64,000 nucleotides of DNA, taken from Gymnorhina tibicen. Its lineage: Eukaryota > Chordata > Aves > Passeriformes > Artamidae. The stretch lies in NCBI GenBank assembly GCA_013399875.1, contig VXAZ01008015.1, positions 105,934 to 169,933 on the forward strand. The letters are read 5' to 3'. Position numbers and translations under genes: made by a program. Shown piece by piece: positions 1 to 18,000 of the stretch. The notes under the pieces are model-generated. The model worked only from the letters and a program-made list of their open reading frames with translations. It had not been told where the DNA came from and ran no database searches. Numbering within the stretch: position 1 is the stretch's first letter; every line of letters starts with the position of its first letter.

Positions 1-1
1 A

Positions 2-5142
<5,141 letters not shown>

Positions 5143-5706
5143 CCCTGGTTCTCTGGCAGAGTTGGAGGCAGATTGGAAAAAGTGAGGGTTAGAAGTGAGA
5201 TAAGGGCCAGCACAGCCCGTCCCTCAGCACCAGGACAGGGGCACAGAGATGCTGCCTCTCTCCAAAGCACTTGGAGCTTCCAGCTGTCCCCAGCCAGGCT
5301 GTGACAGCGTTATCTCAGCAGAGATAAGGCTCCCGCCCCCCTCCTGTCCCGGGATCACAGTTTGCCCCAAACAGGAGGCAGGAGATTGGACAGAGCCTCC
5401 TGTCACACCGATAACTCTGTCAGGAGCCATGTCCAGGGCCCTCAGCCCCCCTGGCCCAGCCCTCTCAGGGCTGTGTTTGCTCAGGGGGCAGGAAAACCAG
5501 CCCATTGCAGCTTGTTTTGCTTCCTGACTATTCTTAGCTCAGATTTACAGCCCTGCACCAGGCACAGCACAAGACCTCAGCAACCCCTCCCAGCCCAGCC
5601 CTCCAAGTGCAGAACTGCTGGGAAAGGGGAAGCCTGGGCTCAGCAGGAGCATTTCTCCCCTGTTAGCTAAAGGAATAATTACAGCCTGGTTTAGTAATTT
5701 AGCCCC

Positions 5707-5724
5707 GGTTTTAGGCCTAAAACC
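5707..5724. repeat. Perfect 18-bp palindrome in TNNT2 intron 1
   Basis: GGTTTTAGGCCTAAAACC reads the same on both strands. No known factor is assigned. Confidence 0.6.
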
Positions 5725-7401
5725 TCTGCAGAAACAGCCTTTCATCTTCCCAGCACATCTGTCTCCCTCCCAGCTGTGCTCAGGAGGACTTTGCTCATCA
5801 TCTCCCCTCATCTGACCTTCACCCAGCACTGCTCTGGGAGATCTGCACCCACCAGCCCCATCCCCAGGCATCCTGGAGCAGCCCAGAGCCCCAGCCCCAA
5901 GCCCAGCCCAGCCCTGTCCCCTGCTCATGCCAGCCCTCGGCAGGGCTGAGATGCCACAGGACGATGCAAGGCAGCTCTGGAAATAACTTCCATGTGCTGA
6001 ACCACCTGTTCCCAGAGCAGCAAGGCTTCCCTGCTCCTGCTGCCCGGAGTCTGGGAACAACTGCTCCTGGCTACATCTGTCGAGCATTTATTACCCGGGA
6101 TGGGTAGGACAGGCCTCAGGAGTGCTTATTCAGGATGCTGGATCCAGGGTTGGAATGCTCAGGCATGGGACAGGGGCATTCCAGGAGGGGAACCTCAGCA
6201 TAACGACGGCTCGAGAGGGTTTCTAATCTCACTGTGACTCACAAGGTGCTTTTTGGAGACAAATAAAGTCAGAACTCGGCCCCCTCTGCCTCAGGGTCAC
6301 CGCCTGCTCCTGCCATCACTGTTCCCTTTCCTGCGATGGATCCGGGGCTTGGCTCTAAGCACCCCCTCCAGCACCATCCCCGGGATCTCTGCTTCCCCAC
6401 GAACATCAGTTCCCACTTTTCCCCCAGGCCCAGCATGGGTCCTGATGCCCCAAGTTTGGCCAAATCATTTGTGTGGCCTTTGAGCACCCAAGGCTCCCCA
6501 TCATCATCTCATGACACGGGAGAGGAGGGTTCCTGGTCCTGACAGCGTGAAAGCCTCTTCCTACATTCTCATCACCCCCTCCCCCAGGCACTGCTGGATC
6601 CCACAGAGCTGAGGGAACAGCAGCAAATCCGGGACTGTTAAGAGGGTACACAAGTGAAAAAGTGGCTCAAGGAAATATTTATGCATCCTCTGCACAGAAA
6701 CACATAAACCTTTCCATTAAAGCTTGGAAATCTTGATTTGGTAGAATTAGGAGAACCCAGCAGACATTACAGAGCTAAAGAGGAAACATTGCACTGACTA
6801 CAAAAAATCTCCCAGAATTTGCTGTGTATTAAACAATCCAGATATTCCTCACACTCCTTGAAATCCCCCTCACCTTCAGCTCAGGGCTGGCTGCTCACAG
6901 CTCTGGGGCTGAGTTAATCCTCCACAGTTCTCAGTCTCCGCTTTCCTGGCTGCCCAGACACGGAGCTCCCCTTTCCCACCGTTTGCTCCAGGAATGCTCA
7001 TGTCCTGCTCCAGTCCTGCTTGGCAGGGTCAGACCAGGCACAGGAGCATCCCATCCCTAGCCCATCCCCTGGGCTGCCAGAGAGCCAGGGCCAGGCTGGC
7101 CGTGGGCATCACATCCCTGCTGTGCCCTGCAGAGACACAGGGCACCAGGATCTGGGAGATTCCCCCGAACCAGGGCAGCCAAAATCCATCCGAGCCAGCT
7201 GGGCACCCATCGAGGCGGTTCGAAAGACAAATTGCAATTACAACCCGCTGGAGAGGGTGCTGATGCTTTATGCATGGGAATGCCTCCATGGCATAAAACA
7301 CCCGGAGAGCACGGCCGGGGAAGCCCCTGACCCCGAGCCGATCCCCTCCCGGGTCCGGACCCAGCGCATCCCACCCCGGGAGGGGCGCGGCGCAGCCGTA
7401 C

Positions 7402-7450
7402 CTGTGCGCGGTGATGCCGGGGAGCGCGGGGGAGCCGGCGGGGTCTGGGA
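7402..7450 (-). other. TNNT2: TNNT2 non-coding exon 1 (5' end approximate)
   Basis: A strong donor, CACAG|GTACGG, ends at 7402. It lies 45-70 bp downstream (minus strand) of a TATA-like TTAAAG and a pair of M-CAT elements. The coding exon at 5105-5152 has an acceptor just before its short leader (TCTGCCAG at 5153 and above). The transcription start is inferred from promoter spacing. Confidence 0.6.
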
Positions 7451-7470
7451 AAGGCTCTTTGGGGCAGGAG

Positions 7471-7545
7471 GCTTTAAGGGGGCTCCAGCGCCCACCCCGG
7501 GGCGGGCAGCGCCGCAGGAATGTGCCCGGCGCCCAGCGAGGAATG
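7471..7545 (-). promoter_or_regulatory. TNNT2: TNNT2 core promoter with two M-CAT elements
   Basis: On the minus strand there are two exact CATTCCT M-CAT motifs, at 7516-7522 and 7539-7545, 23 bp apart. They are followed by CTTAAAG (about 7472-7478) as a TATA-like box. The chicken cardiac TnT promoter is known to need two M-CAT (TEAD) sites near -88 and -66, and the spacing here matches. Slightly further upstream are AT-rich stretches resembling weak CArG (about 7620-7630) and MEF2 (about 7660-7670) sites. Confidence 0.75.
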
Positions 7546-7986
7546 CAACACTTGTGAGCTGCTATTTCGGCAGCCGCGGCCCTGGCCCCCTCCGCTGCTC
7601 CCCCTTCCCCCCCAGGAGCCCATATAAGCCCAAGCTATTGTGCGGCCTCAGAGATTTGCTATTTTAAACCCTCCGGACCGAGATACGTGAGTGCCCGAGG
7701 GGCTGACACAAGCCAGCCCAGCTGTCACCGGGCCGGGACGCTGATAAGGCAGCGCTGTCACCAGTGCAGGAGCAGACCCTGCCCGGCAGCTCCGACCCGG
7801 CTCCCTCAGCCACTGCTCCGAACTCGGGATGCTGCAGTGAGAAGGGAAGAGTCTGTTTTTAACCCCCCCAGGACACATTTGGTTCGGGTTTTTCCCTATT
7901 TGCCCCTTGTCGGGAGAAGGGAAGGGAAGAGTTTCCAGTCCCAGCCCAGCAGCAGTAGGTGACCAGGAGTGCCTTAGAAAGAGACT

Positions 7987-7992
7987 TTTATT
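7987..7992 (-). terminator. LAD1: LAD1 polyadenylation signal
   Basis: AATAAA on the minus strand (TTTATT on plus), followed within about 20 bp by the likely cleavage site near 7970. It closes a 3'UTR of about 1.1 kb that runs from the stop at 9058. The next gene's start (TNNT2, about 7450) is only about 500 bp further on. Confidence 0.65.
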
Positions 7993-9057
7993 AGAAAAAA
8001 AAGCACAGAGAAACCCAAGACCTTTCCCAAGCCCAAGAAGAAGGATCAGCTCCAGGGGCAGCAGCAGATTCCCACACCGGATTTGTCACTGCAGTGGTTG
8101 CTCAAGGCACAACCCAAACCCACAGAATGGCCCCAATAGGAGGATTTGAGCCCTTTGTCCATGGCACCCTAAAGCCACCCTGAAGGCCTCGAGAGAGCAT
8201 CCCCCATCCCTGCTGGGTGGGCTCAGCAGCCCAGGGAATGCAGGATCAGGGACTGCATAGCAAAGGGCTCAGGAGGAAAGGCAAGAGGGAATTGGGGCCC
8301 AGCACAGGGCACTCAGCTCCATGAAATCCCCAAAACAGGGCCGTGGCCATGGCCAGGGCCAGCCCACCCTCCCTGGATCACTGAGTGAAGGGCCACCGCT
8401 TGCAGGGGCAGGGGATGGCAGGGACAAGGACAAGTCTCTGGTTCAGCTGCGTGTGGAGGGAAACACCAGGGCCAAGTCCCCCCTTCTCCCATGAGATATC
8501 TCCGAGCATTTGTGTGACTTCACGAGCATTGGCCTTTGGCTGGGTCACTCTGGCAGTGACAGCCCGGCAGGGGGGTGACACCTGCCTGCCCCACCCGCCC
8601 CAGGCAGCAGGGACGGACGTGGTCCGTGGATGTGCAGCTGGAACTCCCTGGAACTCCCTTGGCCAGGCAGGTTCTCGCCCCACTGACATCTTCCAGCTGC
8701 CAGGGAGCCGCGTGGGGGATCCCGTTTGCCAGGGCAGTTCCGGGGCACAGGCAGAGATCAGGAGCAGAACAGCAAAATGTGGTGGGTGAACAAGGCAGGA
8801 GCTTGCCTTCAGCACCTGCAGGGAGCCTGCAGGCTTGGACACCCCCAGACAGGCAGTGAGTGGGGACTGGGGGCGCAGGGAGACTCTTCCAGACTTCTTC
8901 CTTCCCATCCCACAAGCAGAGGACCCCATGACCTGGGTTGCACCCACACGTGGCACAGGGGACTCGTGGCAGTGGTTGCTGGACGGTTGGGTAGGGCTGG
9001 GCTTTGATCTTCGGAGCAAATCAGTTTTTCCCAGATGGTCTGATAGCACAGCTGGAA

Positions 9058-12000
9058 TTATTGCAACTGGAAAAGAAAGTGGGGACCACTGAGGCTGTGC
9101 CTGAGGCTGCAACCCCCTAGAGGCAGCTGCTTTAACCAGGACTGTGGCCATGCCCAGCAGGGCATGGGGCAGGCAGGCATCCCCTAAATCCCATCACAGA
9201 CCACTTCCCTTCTCCTCCCCGACCAGAGTCCTTCTCTCCCTTACAGATGCCTTCAGCTGTCCCCTCCTCCTGACTTCCCCAAGTCATGGGGTTCTGATGA
9301 CCCCCATGTCCTCTCTCCTCCCATATCCTGGCTCTGCCCCTGCCTCAGAGGATGAACCAGGTTTCAGAGCAGCTCCATAACTACCTTGGTGTCTCCAGAA
9401 GTGTCTCCAGGCTGCTTTATCCAGACGTCTCTCTTTGCCAGGCTGTTGACTCTCCGGATTTCCTGCAAACAGGAGGGTCACAAGTGACAGGAGAAGGTTT
9501 TCCCCATGCCTCGTGTGCAGTGTTGCCTTGGTCTGACATTACCCAAGCCTTGAAGCACACATTGTCCAGGTAAAACCAGCCAGCTTTGGCATCCTGCACC
9601 TGGGAGACTCTCGAAGCCGAGTGCAGCTCCAGCCACAGCAGTGCTATTAAAGGTGCTATTAAAGGAAAACCCATCAAGGAGCTGCAGGCTTTCCCCAGGA
9701 GTGACCCCAGGAGCAAACCCCTTGCTGGCACGGCTGCCTGGCACAGACACGTCTGGGCAGTGCTGATCTCCCAGCCCAGCCTGGACTCACCTTCCCTGCC
9801 TGCAGGGCTGAGCTCCTGGCCCAGGTGGCTGCAGGAGGCTCTGCCACGAGCAGTGGCCAAAGCCCTCCCTGCTGCGAGCAGTGAGACCTGCCCAGGAGCT
9901 GCCGAGTCCCTCCTTTCCAAGAACACCAAACCACCCTGAGGCCAAAGGCTCTCCTGTCTCTCTCTTGCACATGTCCAGGGAGTAGCTACAGTGGCCAAGT
10001 GATGATCTCTGAGTCCCCTTAGCTGGCCCCTTTGCACCCACAGCCACCAGACCCCCTATTTTTGGGGGTTGGTTTCACATGGGGGTGCAGATGACCCCAG
10101 ACTCCTCATGCACCAGGACCTCTCCAAGCACACACAGGTCTCCAAGCCCCTCAGACCCGAAGGACTGAGCACACAGCTCCTCTCCCACTGGTCTCCAGGC
10201 AGAGCTGCTCATCCAGACAGAGGAGCTGGGGTGGCACAGATGGGATCATGCTGGGGTGGCAGGGTGAGGTCCCCTGCGTGTCCTGGGACATGCACCCAGG
10301 TTGCTCCTGCTCCCTCCTCACCCCACCAAGGCCTGAATCAGCTGTCTTAGAAATTTTGGGCTCACAGTCAGGACACAGCAACAAGTAGAGCCCTGATATC
10401 TCATCATGGTGGCCCTGCAGCTCTGAGACCTCCAACCGTGTCTAAACTGCTCTCAAACCCTTTAACAGGTTCAGCCAAGGGTTCATCCACCCTTCAACCC
10501 CACCCCCAGGTGTCCTGTGAGACTGCCTGGCTTCAGGGCTCTCACTTGAGGTTGACACAAGCTGGTACCTTGCTGTTTTTCTCCTTGGCAGGCTCCTGAG
10601 CTCGGCTGATCCACAGATTAATGCGGGATGTCACAGACCCTGGGATCTTCAGGTTGTCCTGTGGCACAGAGAAGGACACCAGGGTTACAGCAGCAGCTCT
10701 GCCCCTGCATGAATGTAACCCGGCCCAGTCCCCAGGGCACGGGGAGACTGAGCGGAGCTGCAACAGGCAGAGCCCAGCCCACACGCTGGCTCCATCCCAG
10801 CTCCTCAAATTCCAGCACTCGGCAGGAACCCACACAGTGCCGGTGCAGTTCCTGTGCCCAAACCCAGCCCTGGCACCCAGCTCCCACCAATCCCTGCAGC
10901 AGCCCTCCAGGCTGAGCCTGGTATCCGAAGAGGAGAATGTCTGCCCCAAAGCCTGTGCCCGCCACAGCCCAGGACCCGCTGGGAGGCCCCGGCCCAGCGC
11001 AGCTCCTGCCTCACCTTCCTGAGTGCCGCGGGCTCTGCCTTGCTGGGAGCGCTTCCCTCAAAGAAGTTGCGCTTGCTCGCCACCCCCTCCGAGGAGAGCA
11101 GGCGACTCTTCTGGACGGGCACGGAGGATTTCACCCCCTCTGAGCGCTGGGAGAGAGAGGGGCGTCAGCAGGACCGTGCTGCACCCCGAGGGGCAAAAAG
11201 CAAAGTCCAGCTTCTGGGTCACGCCCTGAGCCCCTTGGGGTCTGCTCCCCCCTGCCCACCAGCAGCTCACAGCCTCGTGCACTGCTTCCCCCCATGGACC
11301 GCGCAGCGTCCCCTGACCCTCTCCAAAGGACATCCCCTCCCTGTGGGACCACGCAGCATCCCCAGACCCCCTCCAAGAGTCCCTGCTCCTAAAACCCTGA
11401 GGCCAATCCCTTTTCCTGCCTGGCACCATCTCCTCCATCCCCATCAGCTCTGGTATTTGGTGCAGCTCAGTCCCTCCCCTTCCCACTTGGCTCCAGGCCA
11501 TCCCTCTCCATCTCCCTACACATCCCTCCCACCCCAGCCTGGCTCTGCCGAGGGCCTTTGGTACCTGCACAGCCGAGTTGTACTTCTCCAGCTTCTCCCC
11601 AATGGTGCTGTTGCTGCCTGGGATCCTCAGACTCGCACTGGTGAAGGAGACGGAAGAGTTGAAACCAGCCCCCCCAGGATCTCCTGGGACTCAGCCCATG
11701 GTCCTGGGGGGCTGCACTCGGCACGAGAAGGCCCCATCCCACCCAAGCACTCCTGCATCTATCTGCCTGGTGAAACAAGCAGTTCCTTCCCTGCTGGGGA
11801 CCGAGATCTCTGGTTGTCACCACCTTTCCAAGGCCACACTGAACGCTGAAATATCTCAGTGCTCCTCAGCCTGCCTTGGGTTCAGCTCTGCCAGCTCTCA
11901 ACTGCATCGCCCCAAGTGTCAGTGTGGCCCTGCCTACAGCATGCACCTGGCCATGGGGGTGTGGAGGATCCCTTGATCTGGTCACCAAAGCCAGGTCGGG

Positions 12001-15000
12001 TTGCTCATGGACCTGTTTTGATGTCCCCATGGACGGAACCGTGTTGTGATGCTGCACCTGTGCAGACACGAGCACCAACACGGAACTACATGACTGAGGA
12101 GACAGTGGGGGCTTGCTGGGGGATACTGGAGCAACGTGGGAGAGTGGAGGATGTTCCTGCCCATGGCAGGGGTTGGGACAAAATCTTTAGGGTCCCCTGG
12201 AACCCAAACCGTTCTGTGACTCCAGGATTCATTTACATGCAAGCTGCATGTTGGACATTGTTCCCTGGGGTGCTGGGCTGGGCGGGCAGTGATGCTTGGC
12301 AGAGGACAGGACAATGTCCAGCAGATCTGTGCCAGGCCTGCCAGGTCCCATCACCTCCTCCTCCCTTGGAAAACAAAGGATGGCAATTCCTGCCCAGCAG
12401 GACCAAAGCAACACGATGAGAGGTGCTGACCTCCTTGTGAGAGGGCTTTGGCTCTCTTCTTTCTGCTTCCTGGAGATGATCTGGAAGACACAAGAAAAGG
12501 AGATCCTGCAGTGAACTTTGGTTATCCAAGATAAGCATGGCAGACACTATCTCACTGGTCTCCCCCAGGAAAGCTCCATTTGCACCCACACCAGAGCTTA
12601 TCTCTTATCTCAAAGCTCCCCAGACTAAAGACGCTTTACGGTGATAACAGTTTTATTCCCAATAAAGCCTTGTGGAAGTCAATCAAGCGTAGCCAGTCAG
12701 CCCTGACTCACAGCAGGGAGGATCTTAACAGTTCCTGGTTTTCCCAGCCTCTCCAATCGCTTTATTCTAGAGATCTGTTTTGAAATGGAATATATTCTCA
12801 GACTGTAACGTGGGATGAGAGGGAGGATGGATGTTTTTTTATCCTGTGCTTTCAGATAAGACTGGAAAGGCTGGAAGGTGGATGGTAATTCCTGTGGCTC
12901 GGGAAATTCTGAGGACAATGAGCTCCCTGTTTTCTCATCACTTCCCGTGAGTTTTCTGGCCAGCACAAGGTGCGTGAGCTGGACATGTTCATCCTCACAC
13001 ACCTTCGGTCAGACATGGAGACGGAAAACGGGGGAAGAGGGAAGCAGAACTGCAGTGCCCAGACCAAGAGTAAATTTTGAACACACTTCTGGGAACAGGC
13101 TCTGCCCACATAATCCAGAGACCAAAGCAATCCTTCCTTCCCCCCATCCTCCACTGCCTCAGTGGAATTCTTTCCCTGCCTGCTTTAGCTCTTACCCGAA
13201 AGGAGACGGTTCTGGGGCTGGTCCGTCGGATGGAGCTGCTGAAGGTGACGTGAGTTGGAGAAGGGTCTGGCTTTTCTGCAGGTTCATCTCGGGGCGGGGA
13301 CAGCTGGATTACCTGCTTTGAGGGGTTCCTGGATGGCTGCTGAGGAAAAAGGAGATATCAGATGCATCCCTGCACAGCCTACAGAGAAGACTGAGGTGCA
13401 GGAGCTGAGCATCCAGGGTGAGAACTGGGTTTGAGGCAGGAGTTTGAGATCCAAATCCTCCAAACCTTTCCTGTCTCAGCTGGACATACAGAGTCCCAAA
13501 CAGCTCTTCAGTGTCACCACGATGGCAATCAGAGGGGCTTGCTGGAGAAAGTGATCAGGACAGCGCAGGCCAGGGAGGGGAAGGAGGTTGTAGGACCCTG
13601 TCCACCACCTCATGGTTTGCAGCTCTCAGAAAAACCTTCCCCAAAATCCTTCATGTCCCATTTCCTTCCTGGTACTTTTGGGCTGTCCCTCCCTCTGGTC
13701 CTCCCAGCACCCAGGACCTCTCCCCCCGAGGCCTGGTGCCCCATCCGTTCCTGCTCACCTGCTGCTCTGAAGATGAGGTCACCGCTGAGGTTTTCTCCTC
13801 TGTGCTGCGGTTTCCCACCCTGGTGAGGATCTTCACCTCCCGGAGCCGGCAGCTCCCCACCTCTGGCGGCTCCTTTGCCTCCTTCCTCTGCTCTTCCTGA
13901 GGAGTCCACACTCCTTGGTCTTTGTCCTGGAGCCGTGCCCTCACCACCACCTTCCTCTCGGAGGTCGGCTCCAGGTTCTTGTCTCCTGGCGGGTCCCCTC
14001 TGCCCTTGGCCGCCTCCTGACCCCGCTCTGCAGCCCGGCTGCTCTCCTGCCTCCCACGGGGCTGTGGCCCTGCCTCCAGGCGGCTTTCTGCCACCCCTGG
14101 CTCCTTCTGCTCCTTCTCCTGCCTCAGCTTTTCGGACACGGGTGGGAGGCACCTCGTCCTTCTCCCCTCTTGTGTCTTCAGCACCTCCGGGAGCTTTTTC
14201 TCCTCCTCATCCTCCAGAGACTGCGACTTCACCAGGGATGGAGGTCTAGGGACAGGGACAACATGGGATGACAACCTCAGCATCTGGGGCTAGAGGGGTG
14301 GATTTCATGCTGCAAGTGAGGCAAAAGGCTCTGGGGAGGGACATAAAAATCCCACCGACATCCTGGAGTCCGCCCTGCAGACCAGGGCTTGCAGGCACAC
14401 TCATCCCCATCACCCCAGCTCAGCTGTCTGAGAAGAAGTTTGGATTAAAAGTCTTTTTTTTCCTTTTTGCAGTAGAGATGAAGCATTTCTGCAGCTTCAT
14501 CCCAGGACACCAGCACCCACCAAGTCCTGTGCCAAGGAGATCCAGGCTCAGGGCAGTGTGCTGGGTCTGCTGCTAGATAAGAAGGGTGGCTGTGACTCTT
14601 CCCTGGACTAGGAAAAATCCCACCGTCTTTAAGTGGGAAGTGTCGGCTGGAAGTCAATCTGCTCCGGCAGGTCCACCCACAGTCCCAACACGACCTGAGA
14701 AAAGCTGTTTCCCCTCCTTCCCCCAGGCAAACAGGCACAGGGTCTGGGGAGGGGCTGGCTGTGCACACTCCCGGGACTGGGAAGGAGGTGGGATAACATT
14801 TGCCCTCCCCCCGAACTGCAATCACCACATGGCCAGCCTGTGTCAGCACCAGGGAACAGGGACCTGTCCTTCCCACCTGGTTCATTTTATTCATGTCCAG
14901 CCCCCATCCACCCCATATCCAACCCAAGCATCCCAACTCCATCCTGTCTGAAACACAGAAACACCTCTGGAGTGGGAGTCTCACTGTGGACACAAACCAC

Positions 15001-18000
15001 CTAAATATTGGACACTTCCAGGATCAATTTAGAGAGGGGGTTGGGTTGTGTAAGGGCAGCCTGGTCCTAGAGCACCTCCAAATCCCAGCTCCCTGCAGCC
15101 AGGGACTTTGGAAGCACCACCGGAAAGCCTTTGGGTCACATCCCCACTTCAGCCAAGGTCCCACAGCGTCACTGTGAGGTTCAGAGGGGCAGCACAGCCA
15201 GCCAGGCTCTGCCTGCTCCGCTCTCCTGCCCTGCAGAGCTGGGCACCCCTTACCTGCTGCAGATCCCACGCAGGCATGGCCAGCACCCACCTGAGCTCTG
15301 CCCTGGCACCAGCCCTCCCCCAGCACTCCTGCTCCTGTGCCACGGAGAGCCCCCCCGAGCCATCCCCCCTCGTGCTCCTCCTGGGGAGCCCATCCCTCCT
15401 CCAAGGGCCGCTGGAGCTCAGCTCTTCCCACAGCCAGGAGCGATTCCCACCCACTGCAGCAGCAGCTGCCAGGGCTCAGGGGCAGGAGCGAGGCCAGTGC
15501 CAGCAGGACCCCACAGACCTGCTGGAAGCTGGGCTGGTGTCTTTGACAGGGCTGGCAGGTTCCTCATCCGTGGATGTGGAGGACAGCAGGTTGCGGTGCC
15601 TTCGCCGGCGCTCTCTTTGCTGCTCTTCCTCATCCTCCAGGGTCCTCTGCCTGGCCAGGCTGTTTGGGAGGAAACACAAGGACATGGGGAGGCTGTGTCC
15701 TGCATGGCGACCCTGAAGCCCTGGTGCCAGACAAGAAAGGAACTGTAACACCCTGGGCAAGGCCGAGGGGCTGACAGAAGTCACCTCACTGGAGGAGAGC
15801 GATGCCAGCATGGGCCGAGCGTCCCAAAGTGCTCTCACTCCACCCAGCTGACGCAGGCCCTTCCCAAAGCAAGCACTTGACTTCCCAGCTCCTATTTTCT
15901 CCTGCTGGAGGGAGCACTCATTTCAAAGGAATCCCTATATTAAGCAAACCTTCCAGGGGAAGGATATTGAACCTGTAACTCAGCCAGACCAGGACCCTTG
16001 AGCTACCACACAGACCTCAACCACACAAACTGGAAGGGTAACCACTATGGCACAAGATTTTAGCCCAAAAAACAAGTTGTGGTGATGGCAACTTAATTTT
16101 TATAGAGCAAAAGGCCTCAGATGCAAAAGTATCAGAGGCTGGAGGCAACTGCTGAGAGGCTCTGCCTGGGGATGGGGCTGGCAGGGCTCCTCTTCATCCC
16201 CACATGTGCCTGGACTGGGAATAGTTTATAATCACAGACTGAGCTAAAAAGACAAGGTTTGGAATCATCTTTGAGCATTTTATTTTGCACAAGCCAAATG
16301 TGGTTGGCTTTTTTTTTCTTTTTTTTTAAAATAAAACGCCACTTGGAATAAAAAGTTGTCTGGAAAACACCAGCTCTGCCATCCTTTCTCTGTGCCAAAC
16401 CTGCCCACCCTCTGTGCTGGTGCATGAACTGTCTCGGGAAATATTTTTATTGGCTGGCTGGAGCTTTTCAGAGCCGGGTTGCTCTCCCCCAACACGAGCC
16501 CTCAATCAGCCACAAACACTGCAGGGAACCCCACGGGGCTCCCAGCACCCCAACAGGTCCATCCCAGCACCTCACTCCAGCTCCGTCCAGCGTCACCCAG
16601 GCTCAGGCTTTGCCACGAATTTGACTTTTGGCGAAAGTCAGAGGGGCAGGGCCGCGTTACGGCGAGAGCCGCCGCGGGGACTCGCGGCCGGTCCGAGTTA
16701 CTGAGTAATCCCAGCCAGTCATAAATTAAACCGCTTTACCCCCCGCGAGTGTTTGCGGCTTCTGTTCTTCCTGCTCGGGGCAGGCGGGAGCGCGGCGGGG
16801 CCGGCGGAGCGTGACGGGAGCGAAGCGGGGACAGGAGGCGGCCGAGAGCTCCGGGCTGGGGACAGGACAGGGCAATGCCAGGCTGGGGACAGGAGCCGGC
16901 TGAGAGCTCCAGGTCGGGGACAGGACAGGGCAATGCCAGGCTGGGGACAGGAGGCGGCTGAGAGCTCCGGGTCGGGGACAGGACAGGGCAATGCCAGGCT
17001 GGGGACAGCAGCCAGCTGAGAGCTCCGGGTCGGGGACAGGACAGGGCAATGCCAGGCTGGGGACAGGAGCCGGCTGAGAGCTCCGGGTCGGGGACAGGAC
17101 AGGGCAATGCCAGGCTGGGGACAGGGCTGCGCTGCCCTTCTCTCCCGCTGACCCACAGCCGAACAGCCCCAACAACGATCGGACCCACTGCTGGGGGGCT
17201 CCAGGCGGCCTCCGATGGCACGCTTGGTACCAGGAGAGACGCGGCTGGCGAAGGCTGGGACGTGCCCAGGAGCAGGGGGGCCGGGGCGGCAGCACGGCCG
17301 GGGTGGCACAGCACCGGGGCAGCGATCCCTGCAGCACAGTGCCCGCCGGCCGGTTCCCGGGCGGCTGGGGGGACACACACATGCCGGTGCCTCTGCACTC
17401 CTGTCCCTCGAGCAGTGACAGCACTAGTGCTGGGCTGAATCCTCATGACGACCAGGTACTTCTTTGTTTTTACACGCACAGGCTCCTTCGATGTGAAAAT
17501 GGGATTTTCCTGCCTTGAATTACTTGTGGCTCCTTCTGAGGCAGCACAAAACCTGGCACTGTCCACAGGCAGCTCCTCGTTATTTGTAATCAAGCGATCC
17601 ACCCATCAGGCTATGGATTTGCTCTGCCAATCTTTCCCTCCTCTTTTCAAAGAGGGATTTATTTTTTGCTGTCTTACCTTTTTTAACTGAAAGAGATGAG
17701 TAAAAAACATTGGCAAGTGTCCCTGCCTTGTCCTCTCCTGCCCTGTCAATGATTAGTGCAGAGATTTCTGACATTTCTGCTGTTTCAGTGCTGCCTCATC
17801 TCAGGAGAGCTCAGGAAATGCCTTCCGGGGCTGTGAAGCACACGGGGTGCAGGACCCGGCCGGGCTGGTGTTGGGGTATGTCCGTGGGTCAGAGGAGATG
17901 GATCTGGATGGGGCTGAAATGGCCTCTGGATCTCTCCCATCCATGGCAGAGGCAGCTGAGAGCTGGTGGCCCCCGAGCAGTGGGGTCTCAATTAAAATAA

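Noticed and set aside
16844..17129. CRISPR-like array.
   Set aside because: The units are contiguous minisatellite copies without distinct spacers, in a vertebrate intron.
16719..17602. Three overlapping long minus-strand ORFs (up to 288 aa) with repeated CPVLSP-type motifs.
   Set aside because: They are the 58-bp minisatellite read in each frame. The sequence is in LAD1 intron 1 and no protein family fits.
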